A stretch of 64,000 nucleotides of DNA, taken from assembly GCF_900119845.1 (NCBI RefSeq), contig NZ_FPKU01000002.1, forward strand, positions 963,381 to 1,027,380, given 5' to 3'. Positions 53,397-62,944 of the stretch are shown here, in pieces. The DNA comes from Devosia enhydra. Its GTDB lineage: Bacteria; Pseudomonadota; Alphaproteobacteria; Rhizobiales; Devosiaceae. Both the position numbers and the translations under genes were made by a program. The number at the start of each line of letters is the position of its first letter. The stretch's first letter is position 1. The notes under the pieces were generated by a model, which was not told where the DNA came from, made no database searches, and was given only the letters and a program-made list of their open reading frames with translations.

Positions 53397-53606
53397 TCAG
53401 AGCACCGAGAGATTGGTGGCCGAGGCCTTGCCGTCGCGGCCGGTCTCGAGGTCGTAGGAGACCTTCTGGCCTTCGGCGAGGCCGGAAATGCCGGCGCGCT
53501 CGAGCGCGGTGACGTGGACGAATGCGTCCTTGCCGCCATTGTCGGGCTGGATGAAGCCAAAGCCCTTGGTGGAATTGAAGAACTTTACGGTGCCATTGGT
53601 GGCCAT
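53397..53606 (-). CDS. Cold-shock domain protein, CspA family
   Basis: The 69-residue nucleic-acid-binding protein has the OB-fold motifs RNP1 KGFGFIQ and RNP2 DAFVHV. Length and sequence are those of alphaproteobacterial CspA paralogs acting as RNA chaperones. ATG at 53606 begins the cold-shock domain; an upstream frame to 53681 would add residues without homology and probably represents the 5' leader. A perfect terminator follows. Whether it is cold-inducible or constitutive cannot be told here. Confidence 0.93.
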   Translation of the reverse strand: MATNGTVKFFNSTKGFGFIQPDNGGKDAFVHVTALERAGISGLAEGQKVSYDLETGRDGKASATNLSVL

Positions 53607-53835
53607 GGGAGCCTCCGTCTTAGACGCGCACATGCGCGTGGGTTCCCCCTCCGCAACATGCAGAGTGGGTCTACCGTTCACAGTATCAGGAGGAAGCCGG
53701 CCCGTGGCCGTCGAGCATCAAGACATAAGCAAAACGTGGCGCACCATGACAGGCCTGTGTGGCCAAAGCAAGGACAGGCCGAAAAATCTTTCCATCACCC
53801 GCGCCGAGCCGCCACGAGGAAGCGAAAAATTCGCG

Positions 53836-54165
53836 TCACCTGGGCAGGGACAGAGCACTTTCTTCCACGTTGCGCTCGTAGCTCTCGATATCGGAGCGGA
53901 CGCGATAGCTCAGCACGCCCTTTTCCACCGGCAGAAGGCGCAGCACCGTGCAGGTCGAATTGCCCATCAGCGTGCGATAGACCAGCCGCTGCCCGATACC
54001 ATAGGCATGGGCGGGCGCCGGTGCCGCACCGGCTGCCCGCGGGCGCCCGGCGAGCGGATCGAACGCCTTCTGCGGGGGCAGCGACGGGCTCGAGGGGGCC
54101 GGGGCACGCGAGCGCCGCGCCTTGGGTTTGACCGGTATGGCGATGCTCTTGAGGGTCTCGGACAT
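53836..54165 (-). CDS. Small conserved hypothetical protein
   Basis: The 109-residue protein has a basic, proline-rich disordered N-terminus (about 1-55, VKPKARRSRAPAPSSPSLPPQ) and a compact C-terminal segment GQRLVYRTLMGNSTCTVLRLLPVEKGVLSYRVRSDIESYERNVEES. I recall similar short proteins in Rhizobiales but no function. ATG at 54165 is chosen because the sequence upstream (to 54222) has a weak start. It has no operon partner; cspA is next on the same strand, 229 bp downstream. Confidence 0.65.
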   Translation of the reverse strand: MSETLKSIAIPVKPKARRSRAPAPSSPSLPPQKAFDPLAGRPRAAGAAPAPAHAYGIGQRLVYRTLMGNSTCTVLRLLPVEKGVLSYRVRSDIESYERNVEESALSLPR

Positions 54166-54345
54166 GGGGCGTCTCCGCGGACTTGGCCGGATCGTTCCAG
54201 CAAGACTGAACAATCCTAGCATGGATCGCCGGTTAACGGTCAGGTTTATTGATCAATGACAGAGCTCACCGCGCCTCGATCCGCACACCGGCATGCACCG
54301 AGGGCCATACCCCTGCCGCTGCGCCGAGCGCCCGGCCCCCGGCGA

Positions 54346-55358
54346 TCATGCCGCGCTCGTTCTGGCTTCGCCCTGGCCGGGATAGAGGTGGCAGGCCACC
54401 TGCTGGCCGCTGTCCTGGGTGGCGAGCACGGGGTCGATGCGGGCGCAGATCTCCATCGCCCGGGGACAGCGGGTGCGGAAGCGGCAGCCCGAAGGCGGGT
54501 TGACCGGGCTCGGCACGTCGCCTGAAAGGATGATGCGTTCGCGCTTCTTTTCGATCCTGGGGTCGGGGATCGGCACCGCCGAGAGCAGGGCCTGCGTATA
54601 GGGATGCAGCGGGTTCTCGTAGAGCGCGTTGCGGTCCGCCATCTCGACGATCCGCCCCAGATACATCACCGCCACCCGATCCGAGATATGGCGCACCACC
54701 GAAAGATCGTGGGCGATGAACAGATAGGTCAGGCCCAGCTGCTTTTGCAGGTCCTCGAGCAGGTTGACGATCTGGGCCTGGATCGACACGTCGAGCGCCG
54801 AGACCGGCTCGTCGCAGACGATCAGCGCCGGGCTTGCGGCCAGAGCCCGCGCGATGCCGATGCGCTGGCGCTGCCCACCGGAAAATTCGTGGGCATAGCG
54901 GTCGGCAAACTGCGGCTTCAGCCCCACCATCTCGAGCAGTTCACGCACCCGTCCGCGCCGCTCGGCTCGGGGCAGCAGGTTATGGATGGCGAGGGGCTCC
55001 CCCACCAGCCGCTCCACCGTCATCTTGGGGTTGAGCGAGGCATAGGGGTCCTGGAAGATCATCTGCATGTGCCGGCGCATGGCCCGCATCTCTGCATCGC
55101 CGAGCGTCGTCAGTTCCTTGCCCTCGAACCGCACCGAGCCCGATGTGGGTCGGTGCAGTTGCAGGATGGCGCGGCCGGCGGTGGATTTGCCGCAGCCCGA
55201 TTCCCCCACGAGCCCGAGCGTTTCGCCCTTGGCGATGGCAAAGCTCAGCCCGTCCACCGCCTGCACCGCGCCGGCCTTGCGCTGCACGATGATGCCGGTG
55301 GTGAGCCCGAAATGCTTCTTGAGATCCGTGACCTCGAGGAGCGGCGTCGCCGGGGCGG

Positions 55359-55362
<4 letters not shown>
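54346..55362 (-). CDS. Peptide/nickel-type ABC transporter ATPase, DppF family (system 2)
   Basis: The 338-residue ATPase has Walker [10 protein letters not shown] near 49-57, Q-loop [15 protein letters not shown], signature FSGGQRQR, Walker [15 protein letters not shown] and H-loop FIAHDLSVV, with the C-terminal cysteine group [14 protein letters not shown]. Its start overlaps the DppD-type stop (ATGA). It is the last gene of the five-gene minus-strand operon of locus C, so the ATPases are split from their permeases (60.9-62.8 kb), which lie on the other strand. Confidence 0.92.
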
Positions 55363-56414
<1,052 letters not shown>

Positions 56415-56422
56415 GTGCGTCC

Positions 56423-57676
56423 TCAAAAGGCCGATGGAAAATGATGCCGCACCATCGCGGCGACGTCATGGGGATCGACCCCGAATTTCTCCGCCACGGC
56501 GGCGGCGGCGGCCTGTTCGCTCGCAAACCCCGCCATGTCGCAGCGCGGATCGATGGCGATGCCGCCCGAACGCGCGCTTTCGCGCGCCGCCATCTCGATG
56601 CGGGTGGTCATCACCGCATCGCCGGCCGAATATTCGGGCTCGGTGGTGCTCGCGATCTCTTCGGCAAAGCGGGCGAGGAGTTCCATCACCACCGGCCCGT
56701 CCCATTCGCGCAGCCGGTTGCCCGTCACCGCCTCGGGGCGGAACGGGTTGGTCCAGCGCGCCATGCGCCCGTCCGGCAGGCGGGCATGAGATCCCGTCCA
56801 CACCCCGGCCGAGGCCTCATCGACAAAGGGCGCCACATGATCGGGCTTGCCATCGGCCATCAGCGCCTCGCTCGAACAGCAGCGCAATTCGGCAATCCCG
56901 CTGAGCCCGCCCATGGGCCCGCGAAAGATGGTGCCGCTGGTGCCGGCGATCTCGGTGTAGCCGGGTCGCGGCGTGCGCCCCAGAAGCCCCTTGAGATTGC
57001 CGCCCATGTCGATGGCGATGCGCTCACCGGGAAAATGCAGCTGGCAGATGCGGAAGGTCTCGGCCTCATGGATGCGCCGCTCGCTCTCCTTGTGCCGCGC
57101 CGTCGGCATGGTGTGGGCGGTCGCGCTCACCGCTTCGGGCGCGGCCTCGAAGAACCGCTGCCAGCGCGCATGGCCATGGAAGCCCACCTGGTCGTGATAG
57201 CAGGTGATGCGCCTGACCTCTCCGATCGCGCCCGTTTCGGCCACGGTCCTGGCCAGCCGGTCGAAGGGGAAGCGGAAATAGTTTTCGGCCACGCCCAGCA
57301 CCACGCCGGCCTTGCGCGCCTCGGCCAGCATCTCCTCGGCCTGCCGCACCGTCGAGGCCATTGTGGTCTCGACGAGGTGGTGGATGCCGGCGCGCGACAG
57401 CATCACCGAAATCGCGTGATGGCTCTCGATGGGCGAGAGCACCACGGCGGCCTTCACCAGCCCGGACCCCAGCAGCGCCTCGAGATCGGTGAAGGCTGGA
57501 ACGGCCAACCGCTCGGCGGCCAGCCCGGCGCTTTCGGGGTTGGGGCTCAGCACCGCCCTGAAGTCGAGCCAGGGCGCGATGGCCCGCGCCAGCGGCAGAT
57601 AGAGCTTTTTCGCCCGCGTGCCGATGCCGATCAGCGCGGTGGGGATGGGGCCGTCCGCCGGCGGGGTGAGGGGCAT
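56423..57676 (-). CDS. Gfo/Idh/MocA-like oxidoreductase lacking the EKP lysine
   Basis: The 417-residue protein has a Rossmann N-terminus (ALIGIGTRAKKLYLPLARA) and the C-terminal alpha/beta domain of the Gfo/Idh/MocA family. The strictly conserved EKP motif, whose lysine takes part in catalysis and cofactor binding, is ETT here (HHLVETTMAST, about 106-116). The later YHDQVGFHGHARWQRFF and the GTSGTIF block are intact. It could be a sugar-derivative oxidoreductase with an altered mechanism or a non-catalytic relative. It lies between the Ldh2-type enzyme and the ATPase genes in one operon. Confidence 0.75.
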   Translation of the reverse strand: MPLTPPADGPIPTALIGIGTRAKKLYLPLARAIAPWLDFRAVLSPNPESAGLAAERLAVPAFTDLEALLGSGLVKAAVVLSPIESHHAISVMLSRAGIHHLVETTMASTVRQAEEMLAEARKAGVVLGVAENYFRFPFDRLARTVAETGAIGEVRRITCYHDQVGFHGHARWQRFFEAAPEAVSATAHTMPTARHKESERRIHEAETFRICQLHFPGERIAIDMGGNLKGLLGRTPRPGYTEIAGTSGTIFRGPMGGLSGIAELRCCSSEALMADGKPDHVAPFVDEASAGVWTGSHARLPDGRMARWTNPFRPEAVTGNRLREWDGPVVMELLARFAEEIASTTEPEYSAGDAVMTTRIEMAARESARSGGIAIDPRCDMAGFASEQAAAAAVAEKFGVDPHDVAAMVRHHFPSAF

Positions 57677-57696
57677 GATCGGGGGTCCGCCCGGGC

Positions 57697-58758
57697 TCAG
57701 GCGATGCCGGCGAGAAGGCTCGCCTCGTCGAGCCTGGCGCCCCTGATGGCCTTGAGCACCACGGCCCAGTCCTCGTCGGCCACCGGAATGCCGGCCTCCT
57801 GCCGCTTGTCGGTCTCGCTCCAGCCGCGCTCGCCCGGATAGAGCGCATGTTCGCGCCCGGGCAGCGGGCGGGCGGCGTGGATATAGCCGATCTGGGCCTC
57901 CACCATCGCCTCGAACACGGCGCGCGAGCCGAACCATTCGGGGTCGATGGCCATGAAGAGCGCGCCTTGGCCGCGCTTTTCCGGGTCGGGATGGCCATGA
58001 GTGTCTTCCCCGCCCACCGTCGTGCCCGAAAGCCCGCCGGTGAGGAGGTGAATGAGGATCCCCAGGCCCGATCCCTTGTGCCCGCCGCAGGGCAGCATCG
58101 CGCCTTCGTCGGCGCGCTTGGGGTCGGTGATGGGCTTGCCCTCGGCATCGATCAGCCAGTCCTCCGGCAGGGGCGATCCGCGCCGCTTGGCCGCCTGCAG
58201 CTTGCCGTAGGAGGCGACGGTGGTGGCGATATCGAAGAGGATCGGCCGGCTCGTTGCCGACGGGGTGGCATAGGCGAAGGGATTGGTGCCCAGGACCATG
58301 CTGGTGGCACCATGCGGGGCGGCGGCCGGGGCGGTATTGGCCATCACCAGCCCGATCATGCCCTCTTCGGCGGCCAGATGTGCGTAATAGCCCAGAAGCC
58401 CGATGGGATTGCCGTTGAAGGTGTTGACGATGCCGGTGCCCGATACGCGGGCCCGCTCCATGGCGAGCTTCATGGCTTCCACCCCGAGCACCGGGCCGAC
58501 GACGCCTGCACCCTTGACGAGCGCTGTCGCCCCGCCATCGCGCACGATCTGCATCTTGGCGCCCGAGACCGTCTTGCCGTCGCGAATGCTTTCGAGCGTG
58601 CGGCGCACGATATAGACGATGCCGTGGGTGGCCGCGCCGCGCAGGTCGGCGAACACCGATGCATCGGCGGAAACCCGCGCCTCCTCCGGGCTCAGCCCTC
58701 CGGCAACCAGCGTTTCTGCGACCAGCCGGTGCATCCTGTCCTCGGTCAGAAGCGGCAT
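57697..58758 (-). CDS. Malate/L-lactate/ureidoglycolate-type dehydrogenase, Ldh2 family
   Basis: The 353-residue NAD(P)-dependent enzyme has the family signatures: histidine in RGAATHGI near 47, NGNPIGLLGYYAH, GTNPFAYATPS and CGGHKGSGLG near 230. Members reduce or oxidise alpha-hydroxy acids such as malate, lactate, ureidoglycolate or 2,3-diketogulonate. Start ATG 58758 follows AGGAGG. In this operon, between an enolase-superfamily dehydratase and a Gfo/Idh-like protein, a role in sugar-acid breakdown is likely. Confidence 0.88.
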   Translation of the reverse strand: MPLLTEDRMHRLVAETLVAGGLSPEEARVSADASVFADLRGAATHGIVYIVRRTLESIRDGKTVSGAKMQIVRDGGATALVKGAGVVGPVLGVEAMKLAMERARVSGTGIVNTFNGNPIGLLGYYAHLAAEEGMIGLVMANTAPAAAPHGATSMVLGTNPFAYATPSATSRPILFDIATTVASYGKLQAAKRRGSPLPEDWLIDAEGKPITDPKRADEGAMLPCGGHKGSGLGILIHLLTGGLSGTTVGGEDTHGHPDPEKRGQGALFMAIDPEWFGSRAVFEAMVEAQIGYIHAARPLPGREHALYPGERGWSETDKRQEAGIPVADEDWAVVLKAIRGARLDEASLLAGIA

Positions 58759-58792
58759 GGCATCCTCCTTTTTGTCGTTTACCGTCGCGGGC

Positions 58793-59926
58793 TCAGTACC
58801 AGCGCGAGGCCGTGGTGTATTTGATGTCCTGCGCCCGGCCGGGACTGTCGGCAAGCGCATCGAAATTGAGGTCGGTGCCGAGCCCCGGCCCGGTGGGCAG
58901 ATCGAAATAGCCGTCGCGCAGAACCAGCGGCTCGGTGCAGAGGCTGTCGCGCATCGCGCGCTCATATTCCATCTGCTCGAGAATGAAGAAATTGGGGATC
59001 GAGGCGACGAGATGCAGCGCCGCCGCCGTGGCGATCGGGCCGCCCGAATTGTGAGGCGCGATGCTCATGTAATGGGTATCGGCGAAGGCCGCGACGCGCT
59101 TGACCTCGGTGAGGCCCCCGCCATGGCAGAGATCGGGCTGCAGGATATCGGCGCCGCAGCCTTCCACCAGCTCGCGGAACTCCCAGCGGTTGAGCAGGTG
59201 CTCCCCGGTTGCGAGCGGCACCGGCAATTGCTGCTTGAGCGCGATCATCGCCCGGGCATTCTCGTAAGGCACCGGCTCCTCGAAAAAGCCGGGGCGGAAG
59301 GGCGCGAAAGCCCGCGCCGCCGCGAGCGCGGTGCGCGCCGAAAGCCGCTCGCCCAGATCGCAGAAGATGTCGACGCCCGGGCCGGCCCCGTCGCGCGCTG
59401 CTTCCATCAGCGCCGTCTCGTGGAGGATCGCCTCGGCCTCATGGGTGCGGAAGCGCGGCGCCTTGAAGGGGTTCCACTTGAAGGCGGTGAACCCGCGCCG
59501 CACCGCCTCGCGCGCGCCCTCATGGGCGGCCTCGGGGGTCTCGACATTGGGCAACCAATGGCTGGCATAGGCGCGGATGCGATCGCGATAGGGCCCGCCC
59601 AGAAGCCGATAGACCGGCACGCCCAGCCGCTTGCCCTCGAGGTCCCAGAGCGCGATGTCCAGCGCCGACTGGGCCGTCGACTGTATGGTGCCGCCGCGCC
59701 AGCGCCAGGCATGGTACATCGCCTGCCAGTGCCGCTCGACCCCGCCCGCCTCCTGCCCGATCAGCACCTCTCCCAGCTCGTGCACGGTGCGCTCGACGGC
59801 CTCGATCGCCCCTGCCAGCGAGGCTTCGCCCCAGCCATAAAGGCCGTCATCGGTCTCCACCTTCACGAAGAGCCAGTTCTTCCACTTCGCCCAGAACCTG
59901 AACGTTTCGATGCGCGCGATCTTCAA
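58793..59926 (-). CDS. Enolase-superfamily sugar-acid dehydratase, galactonate-dehydratase-like
   Basis: A 377-residue protein of the mandelate racemase/muconate lactonizing group, closest in layout to D-galactonate dehydratases. Features: FTAFKWNPFKAP, metal-ligand acids in FCDLGERL, FFEEPVPYENA and ATGEHLLN, and the catalytic histidine of SIAPHNSGGPIA. TTG at 59926 behind CAGGAG is chosen because the domain begins there; an ATG at 60004 would add 26 low-complexity residues and lacks a good ribosome site. It is the first gene of the minus-strand operon and is divergent from the Crp-type regulator. The sugar acid is not identified. Confidence 0.85.
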   Translation of the reverse strand: MKIARIETFRFWAKWKNWLFVKVETDDGLYGWGEASLAGAIEAVERTVHELGEVLIGQEAGGVERHWQAMYHAWRWRGGTIQSTAQSALDIALWDLEGKRLGVPVYRLLGGPYRDRIRAYASHWLPNVETPEAAHEGAREAVRRGFTAFKWNPFKAPRFRTHEAEAILHETALMEAARDGAGPGVDIFCDLGERLSARTALAAARAFAPFRPGFFEEPVPYENARAMIALKQQLPVPLATGEHLLNRWEFRELVEGCGADILQPDLCHGGGLTEVKRVAAFADTHYMSIAPHNSGGPIATAAALHLVASIPNFFILEQMEYERAMRDSLCTEPLVLRDGYFDLPTGPGLGTDLNFDALADSPGRAQDIKYTTASRWY

Positions 59927-60007
59927 GGTCGTTTCTCCTGCGCCCGCCCCCGAAATCGGGTCCGCTGCCGCGGGGCGTGCGGTGGCGGTCCCTTCCGGGC
60001 GCATTTC

Positions 60008-60036
60008 TTGACTGCTCTGGGGCCCGGCAGGATAAT
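60008..60036 (+). promoter_or_regulatory. Strong candidate sigma-70 promoter for the Crp-type regulator
   Basis: TTGACT (60008-60013) and GATAAT (60031-60036) are separated by exactly 17 bases, matching the consensus at 5 of 6 positions each, 61 bases before the regulator start. Confidence 0.72.
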
Positions 60037-60096
60037 GCAGGGGGCGCGATGGGACGTCGGTCGCCCGGACGACAACTCCTCCGATCCGTCGCGTTT

Positions 60097-60804
60097 ATGA
60101 GTGGGCCCATGACATCACCTCTGATTTCCACCTTCAGAAGCAAGGATGTGCGGGCCTGGCGCGCCGATATCAGCGCGGCCATCAAGCAGGCCGGCGTCCT
60201 GAGGCATTACGAGCGCAAGCAGGTCATCTTCCACCAGGGCATGCCGGCCAGGGCCGTCTATGCGGTTGAAAGCGGGGTCATCGAAACCTCCGGCCTCAAC
60301 GCCTCGGGCCGCGAGGTGACGCTCTCGATCCGCGGGCCGGGCGAACCCTTCGGCTATTCGGAGGCGGTGCTCGACGAGCCACGCACCCGCCAGGCCAGCG
60401 TCTTGCAGGATGCCTCCATCTGGGAGGTGGGCACCGACACCTTCCTCGACCTCCTCGCCGAACGGCCCGACATCACGCTCTCCATGCTCGGCAGCGCGCT
60501 TTTTCGCGTCACCCGCTCCTCGGCGATGCGGGCCGACCTGCGCGGCACCTCGGCCTATAACAAGGTGGGCTATGTGCTTTCCGAGCTCAGCCGCTCGACC
60601 CGCGAGCTGGCCGAATCGCCCACCCCGCAACTGCGCATCACCCATGAGGAGATCAGCCGGGTCTGCGATCTCAGCCGCCAGACGGTCACCACCATCCTCG
60701 GCACCATGCAGGCCAATGCCATCGTCGAACTCGGCCTGCGCTCGATACGGGTGCTCGACCGGCAGAGGCTGGCGCTCGAAAGCGAAGGGGCCTCGCTCGA
60801 CTGA
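60097..60804 (+). CDS. Crp/Fnr-family transcriptional regulator
   Basis: The 235-residue regulator has an N-terminal cyclic-nucleotide-binding-like beta-roll (about 20-130; QVIFHQGMPARAVYAVESGVIE and GPGEPFGYSEAVLDEPRTRQASV) and a winged helix (about 165-225; THEEISRVCDLSRQTVTTILGTM). It has none of the N-terminal Fnr cysteines, so it is not an oxygen-sensing iron-sulfur protein. ATG 60097 is used; ATG 60109 is possible. It divides the two halves of the locus C transporter and is followed by the permease operon. Two TGTCN-N6-TGACA boxes downstream are plausible targets. Confidence 0.87.
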   Translation: MSGPMTSPLISTFRSKDVRAWRADISAAIKQAGVLRHYERKQVIFHQGMPARAVYAVESGVIETSGLNASGREVTLSIRGPGEPFGYSEAVLDEPRTRQASVLQDASIWEVGTDTFLDLLAERPDITLSMLGSALFRVTRSSAMRADLRGTSAYNKVGYVLSELSRSTRELAESPTPQLRITHEEISRVCDLSRQTVTTILGTMQANAIVELGLRSIRVLDRQRLALESEGASLD

Positions 60805-60846
60805 GGCGAGGCGCGCGGGCGCGGAAGCGAGCGCTCCGCAGCGCAC

Positions 60847-60862
60847 TGTCTGCCATGTGACA
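60847..60862. promoter_or_regulatory. Crp-like box 1 (before the system 2 permease)
   Basis: TGTCTGCCATGTGACA: TGTC arm, 6-base spacer, TGACA arm, 72 bp before the permease start. It shares its form with the box at 62852. Assignment to the neighbouring Crp-type regulator is inferred. Confidence 0.58.
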
Positions 60863-60934
60863 GCCCGGCCCGGTCCGATCCTCTAGGGTCAGGATCAGCA
60901 GAAGTGTTTGCCGTCGAGCCTGGGAGGGGAGCGG

Positions 60935-61852
60935 GTGGCGCGTTACGTCCTGAGGAGACTGGTCCAGTCGCTCTTCGTCCTTGCCGGGCTCACCATCGTG
61001 GTGTTCATCGTCACGCGCCAGATCGGCGATGTGGCACGCCTCATGCTGCCCATCGATGCCACCGAGCAGCAATACCTGCAGATGCGCGCCATGCTGGGGG
61101 TGGATGATCCGCTCATCGTGCAGTTCGGCCGCTATGCCGCCGATTTGCTGCGCGGGGATTTCGGCATGTCGCTGTGGCAGTCGGTGCCGGCGATGGATCT
61201 GGTGATCTCCCGCTTTCCGGCCACCGCCATCCTCGCCTTCGCCACGCTGGGCTTTTCGCTCTTCGTCGCCATTCCCGTCGGCATCCTCGCGGCGCTGAGG
61301 CCGGGGTCGCTGTTTGACCGGGTGGCGACGGTGATCTCGATCTTCGGGCTCTCGGTGCCGCCCTTCTGGCTGGCGCTGATGCTGATCAGCGTCCTCTCGC
61401 TGCAACTGGGCTGGTTCCGCACCTCGGGCTATGGCGGGGTAGAATTCCTCATCCTGCCGGTCCTCGCGATCTCGGCGCAGTGTATCGGGCGGCTGGTGCA
61501 GGTGGTGCGCACCTCGATGCTCGATGTGCTCACCGCCCAATATCTCGTCACCGCCCGCTCCAAGGGCCTGTTCGAGTGGACCATCCTCGTGGGCCACGCG
61601 CTGCGCAATGCGATGCTGCCCATCCTCACCATTGTGGGCGACGAGATCATCGGGCTGCTCAACGGCTCGGTGGTGATCGAGATCATCTTCGGCTGGCCCG
61701 GCATCGGCAAGCTCACCATCGATGCCATCGAGCGGCGCGACTTCGCCGTCATCCAGGCGAGCGTCATCTTCGTGGCCATCATGGTGATCGTCGTCAATCT
61801 CCTGATCGACCTCATCTATGCCTGGCTCGATCCACGCATCCGCTATTCGTGA
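60935..61852 (+). CDS. Peptide/nickel-type ABC transporter permease, DppB family (system 2)
   Basis: The 305-residue permease begins ARYVLRRLVQSLFVLAGLTIVVF and has about six membrane segments, with the EAA-like loop ARSKGLFEWTILVGHALRNAML near 215-235. GTG 60935 follows GGGAGGGG; a TTG at 60908 would add 9 residues and lacks that spacing. A Crp-like box lies upstream. Like system 1, the full importer probably handles a peptide-sized or glycosidic solute; the operon's dehydratase suggests a sugar acid or oligosaccharide. Confidence 0.92.
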   Translation: MARYVLRRLVQSLFVLAGLTIVVFIVTRQIGDVARLMLPIDATEQQYLQMRAMLGVDDPLIVQFGRYAADLLRGDFGMSLWQSVPAMDLVISRFPATAILAFATLGFSLFVAIPVGILAALRPGSLFDRVATVISIFGLSVPPFWLALMLISVLSLQLGWFRTSGYGGVEFLILPVLAISAQCIGRLVQVVRTSMLDVLTAQYLVTARSKGLFEWTILVGHALRNAMLPILTIVGDEIIGLLNGSVVIEIIFGWPGIGKLTIDAIERRDFAVIQASVIFVAIMVIVVNLLIDLIYAWLDPRIRYS

Positions 61853-61862
61853 GGCTGGAACC

Positions 61863-62822
61863 ATGAGCCAGACCGATACCGCCTCCGTCCCCGTCGATCT
61901 CTCCGCGCTCGAAGCCGAGCCGGCTCCCGGCCGCCGCCCGCCCGGCATGCTGGCGCTCCTCGTCGCCGACCGCATCGCGCTTTTCGCCGCGCTCTTTCTC
62001 GTGCTGATCACGCTGGCTGCCCTCTCGGCCGATCTTATGGTGCGCTGGGGCGTGCTGATCGATCCGCTGACGCAGAACCTTCTGGGGCGCAACAAGCCGC
62101 CGATGTTTGCGAGCAAGCTCGGGCTGCACCTCCTCGGCACCGACCAGCTGGGCCGCGATCTTCTCGCCCGCCTCATTTTCGGCGCCCGCATATCGCTGGG
62201 GGTCGGGGCCGTCACCATCGTCATTTCGGGCCTGATCGGGGTGACGCTGGGGCTCATCGCCGGCTATCGCGGCGGGCGGGTCGATGATTTCATCATGCGG
62301 CTGGTCGATATCCAGATGGGCTTCCCGCAGATGCTGCTGGCGCTCATCATCATCTATGCGGCCGGCCCCAGCGTCACCAATCTCATCCTCGTGCTGGCGC
62401 TGACCCGCTGGATGGCGATCGCCCGCGTCACCCGCGCCACCACGCTCTCGCTGCGCCAGAGCCTCTTTGTCGAGGCGGCGCAATCGCTGGGGGCGGGCCA
62501 TCTGCGCATCGTGCTCCTGCACATCCTGCCTAATCTCTCCTCGACGCTTCTGATCCTCGTCTCGCTCGAGTTCGGCCGCGTCATGCTGTCCGAGGCCGGG
62601 CTCAGTTTCCTCGGCATGGGCATCCAGCCCCCCGATGCGTCCTGGGGGCTGATGCTGTCGCAGGGCCGCTCCTATCTGGGCACCGCGTGGTGGCTCGTCA
62701 CCTTCCCCGGGCTCGCCATCGCGCTCACCACGCTTGCCACCAACCTCCTGGCCGGCTGGGCCCGTTCGGTCAACGATCCGATCTACAGAAAGCGCCTGCT
62801 GGCGGCGCGCCGGCCCCGCTGA
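61863..62822 (+). CDS. Peptide/nickel-type ABC transporter permease, DppC family (system 2)
   Basis: A 319-residue partner permease with an N-terminal cytoplasmic part, first membrane segment near 45-65, the family sequence LHLLGTDQLGRDLLARLIFGARISL near 95-119, and SEAGLSFLGMGIQPPDASWG at the C-terminal EAA region. It begins 10 bp after the preceding gene. Its ATPase partners are encoded on the opposite strand at 54.3-56.4 kb. Confidence 0.93.
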   Translation: MSQTDTASVPVDLSALEAEPAPGRRPPGMLALLVADRIALFAALFLVLITLAALSADLMVRWGVLIDPLTQNLLGRNKPPMFASKLGLHLLGTDQLGRDLLARLIFGARISLGVGAVTIVISGLIGVTLGLIAGYRGGRVDDFIMRLVDIQMGFPQMLLALIIIYAAGPSVTNLILVLALTRWMAIARVTRATTLSLRQSLFVEAAQSLGAGHLRIVLLHILPNLSSTLLILVSLEFGRVMLSEAGLSFLGMGIQPPDASWGLMLSQGRSYLGTAWWLVTFPGLAIALTTLATNLLAGWARSVNDPIYRKRLLAARRPR

Positions 62823-62851
62823 GGGGGCCGCGCCGAGGCTCTTTTGCACAT

Positions 62852-62867
62852 TGTCACCTGCTTGACA
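62852..62867. promoter_or_regulatory. Crp-like box 2 (before the system 2 binding protein)
   Basis: TGTCACCTGCTTGACA is a perfect 5-bp inverted repeat with a 6-base spacer, 77 bp before the binding-protein start, in the 122-bp gap after the permease. It has the same spacing as box 1. Confidence 0.62.
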
Positions 62868-62944
62868 GAGGCCCATCCGGGCGAGGCGCATAGTAAGGCC
62901 ACCACGATCGAACCCCATAAAGGGAAGTGGAGGAGGGACGTTCA

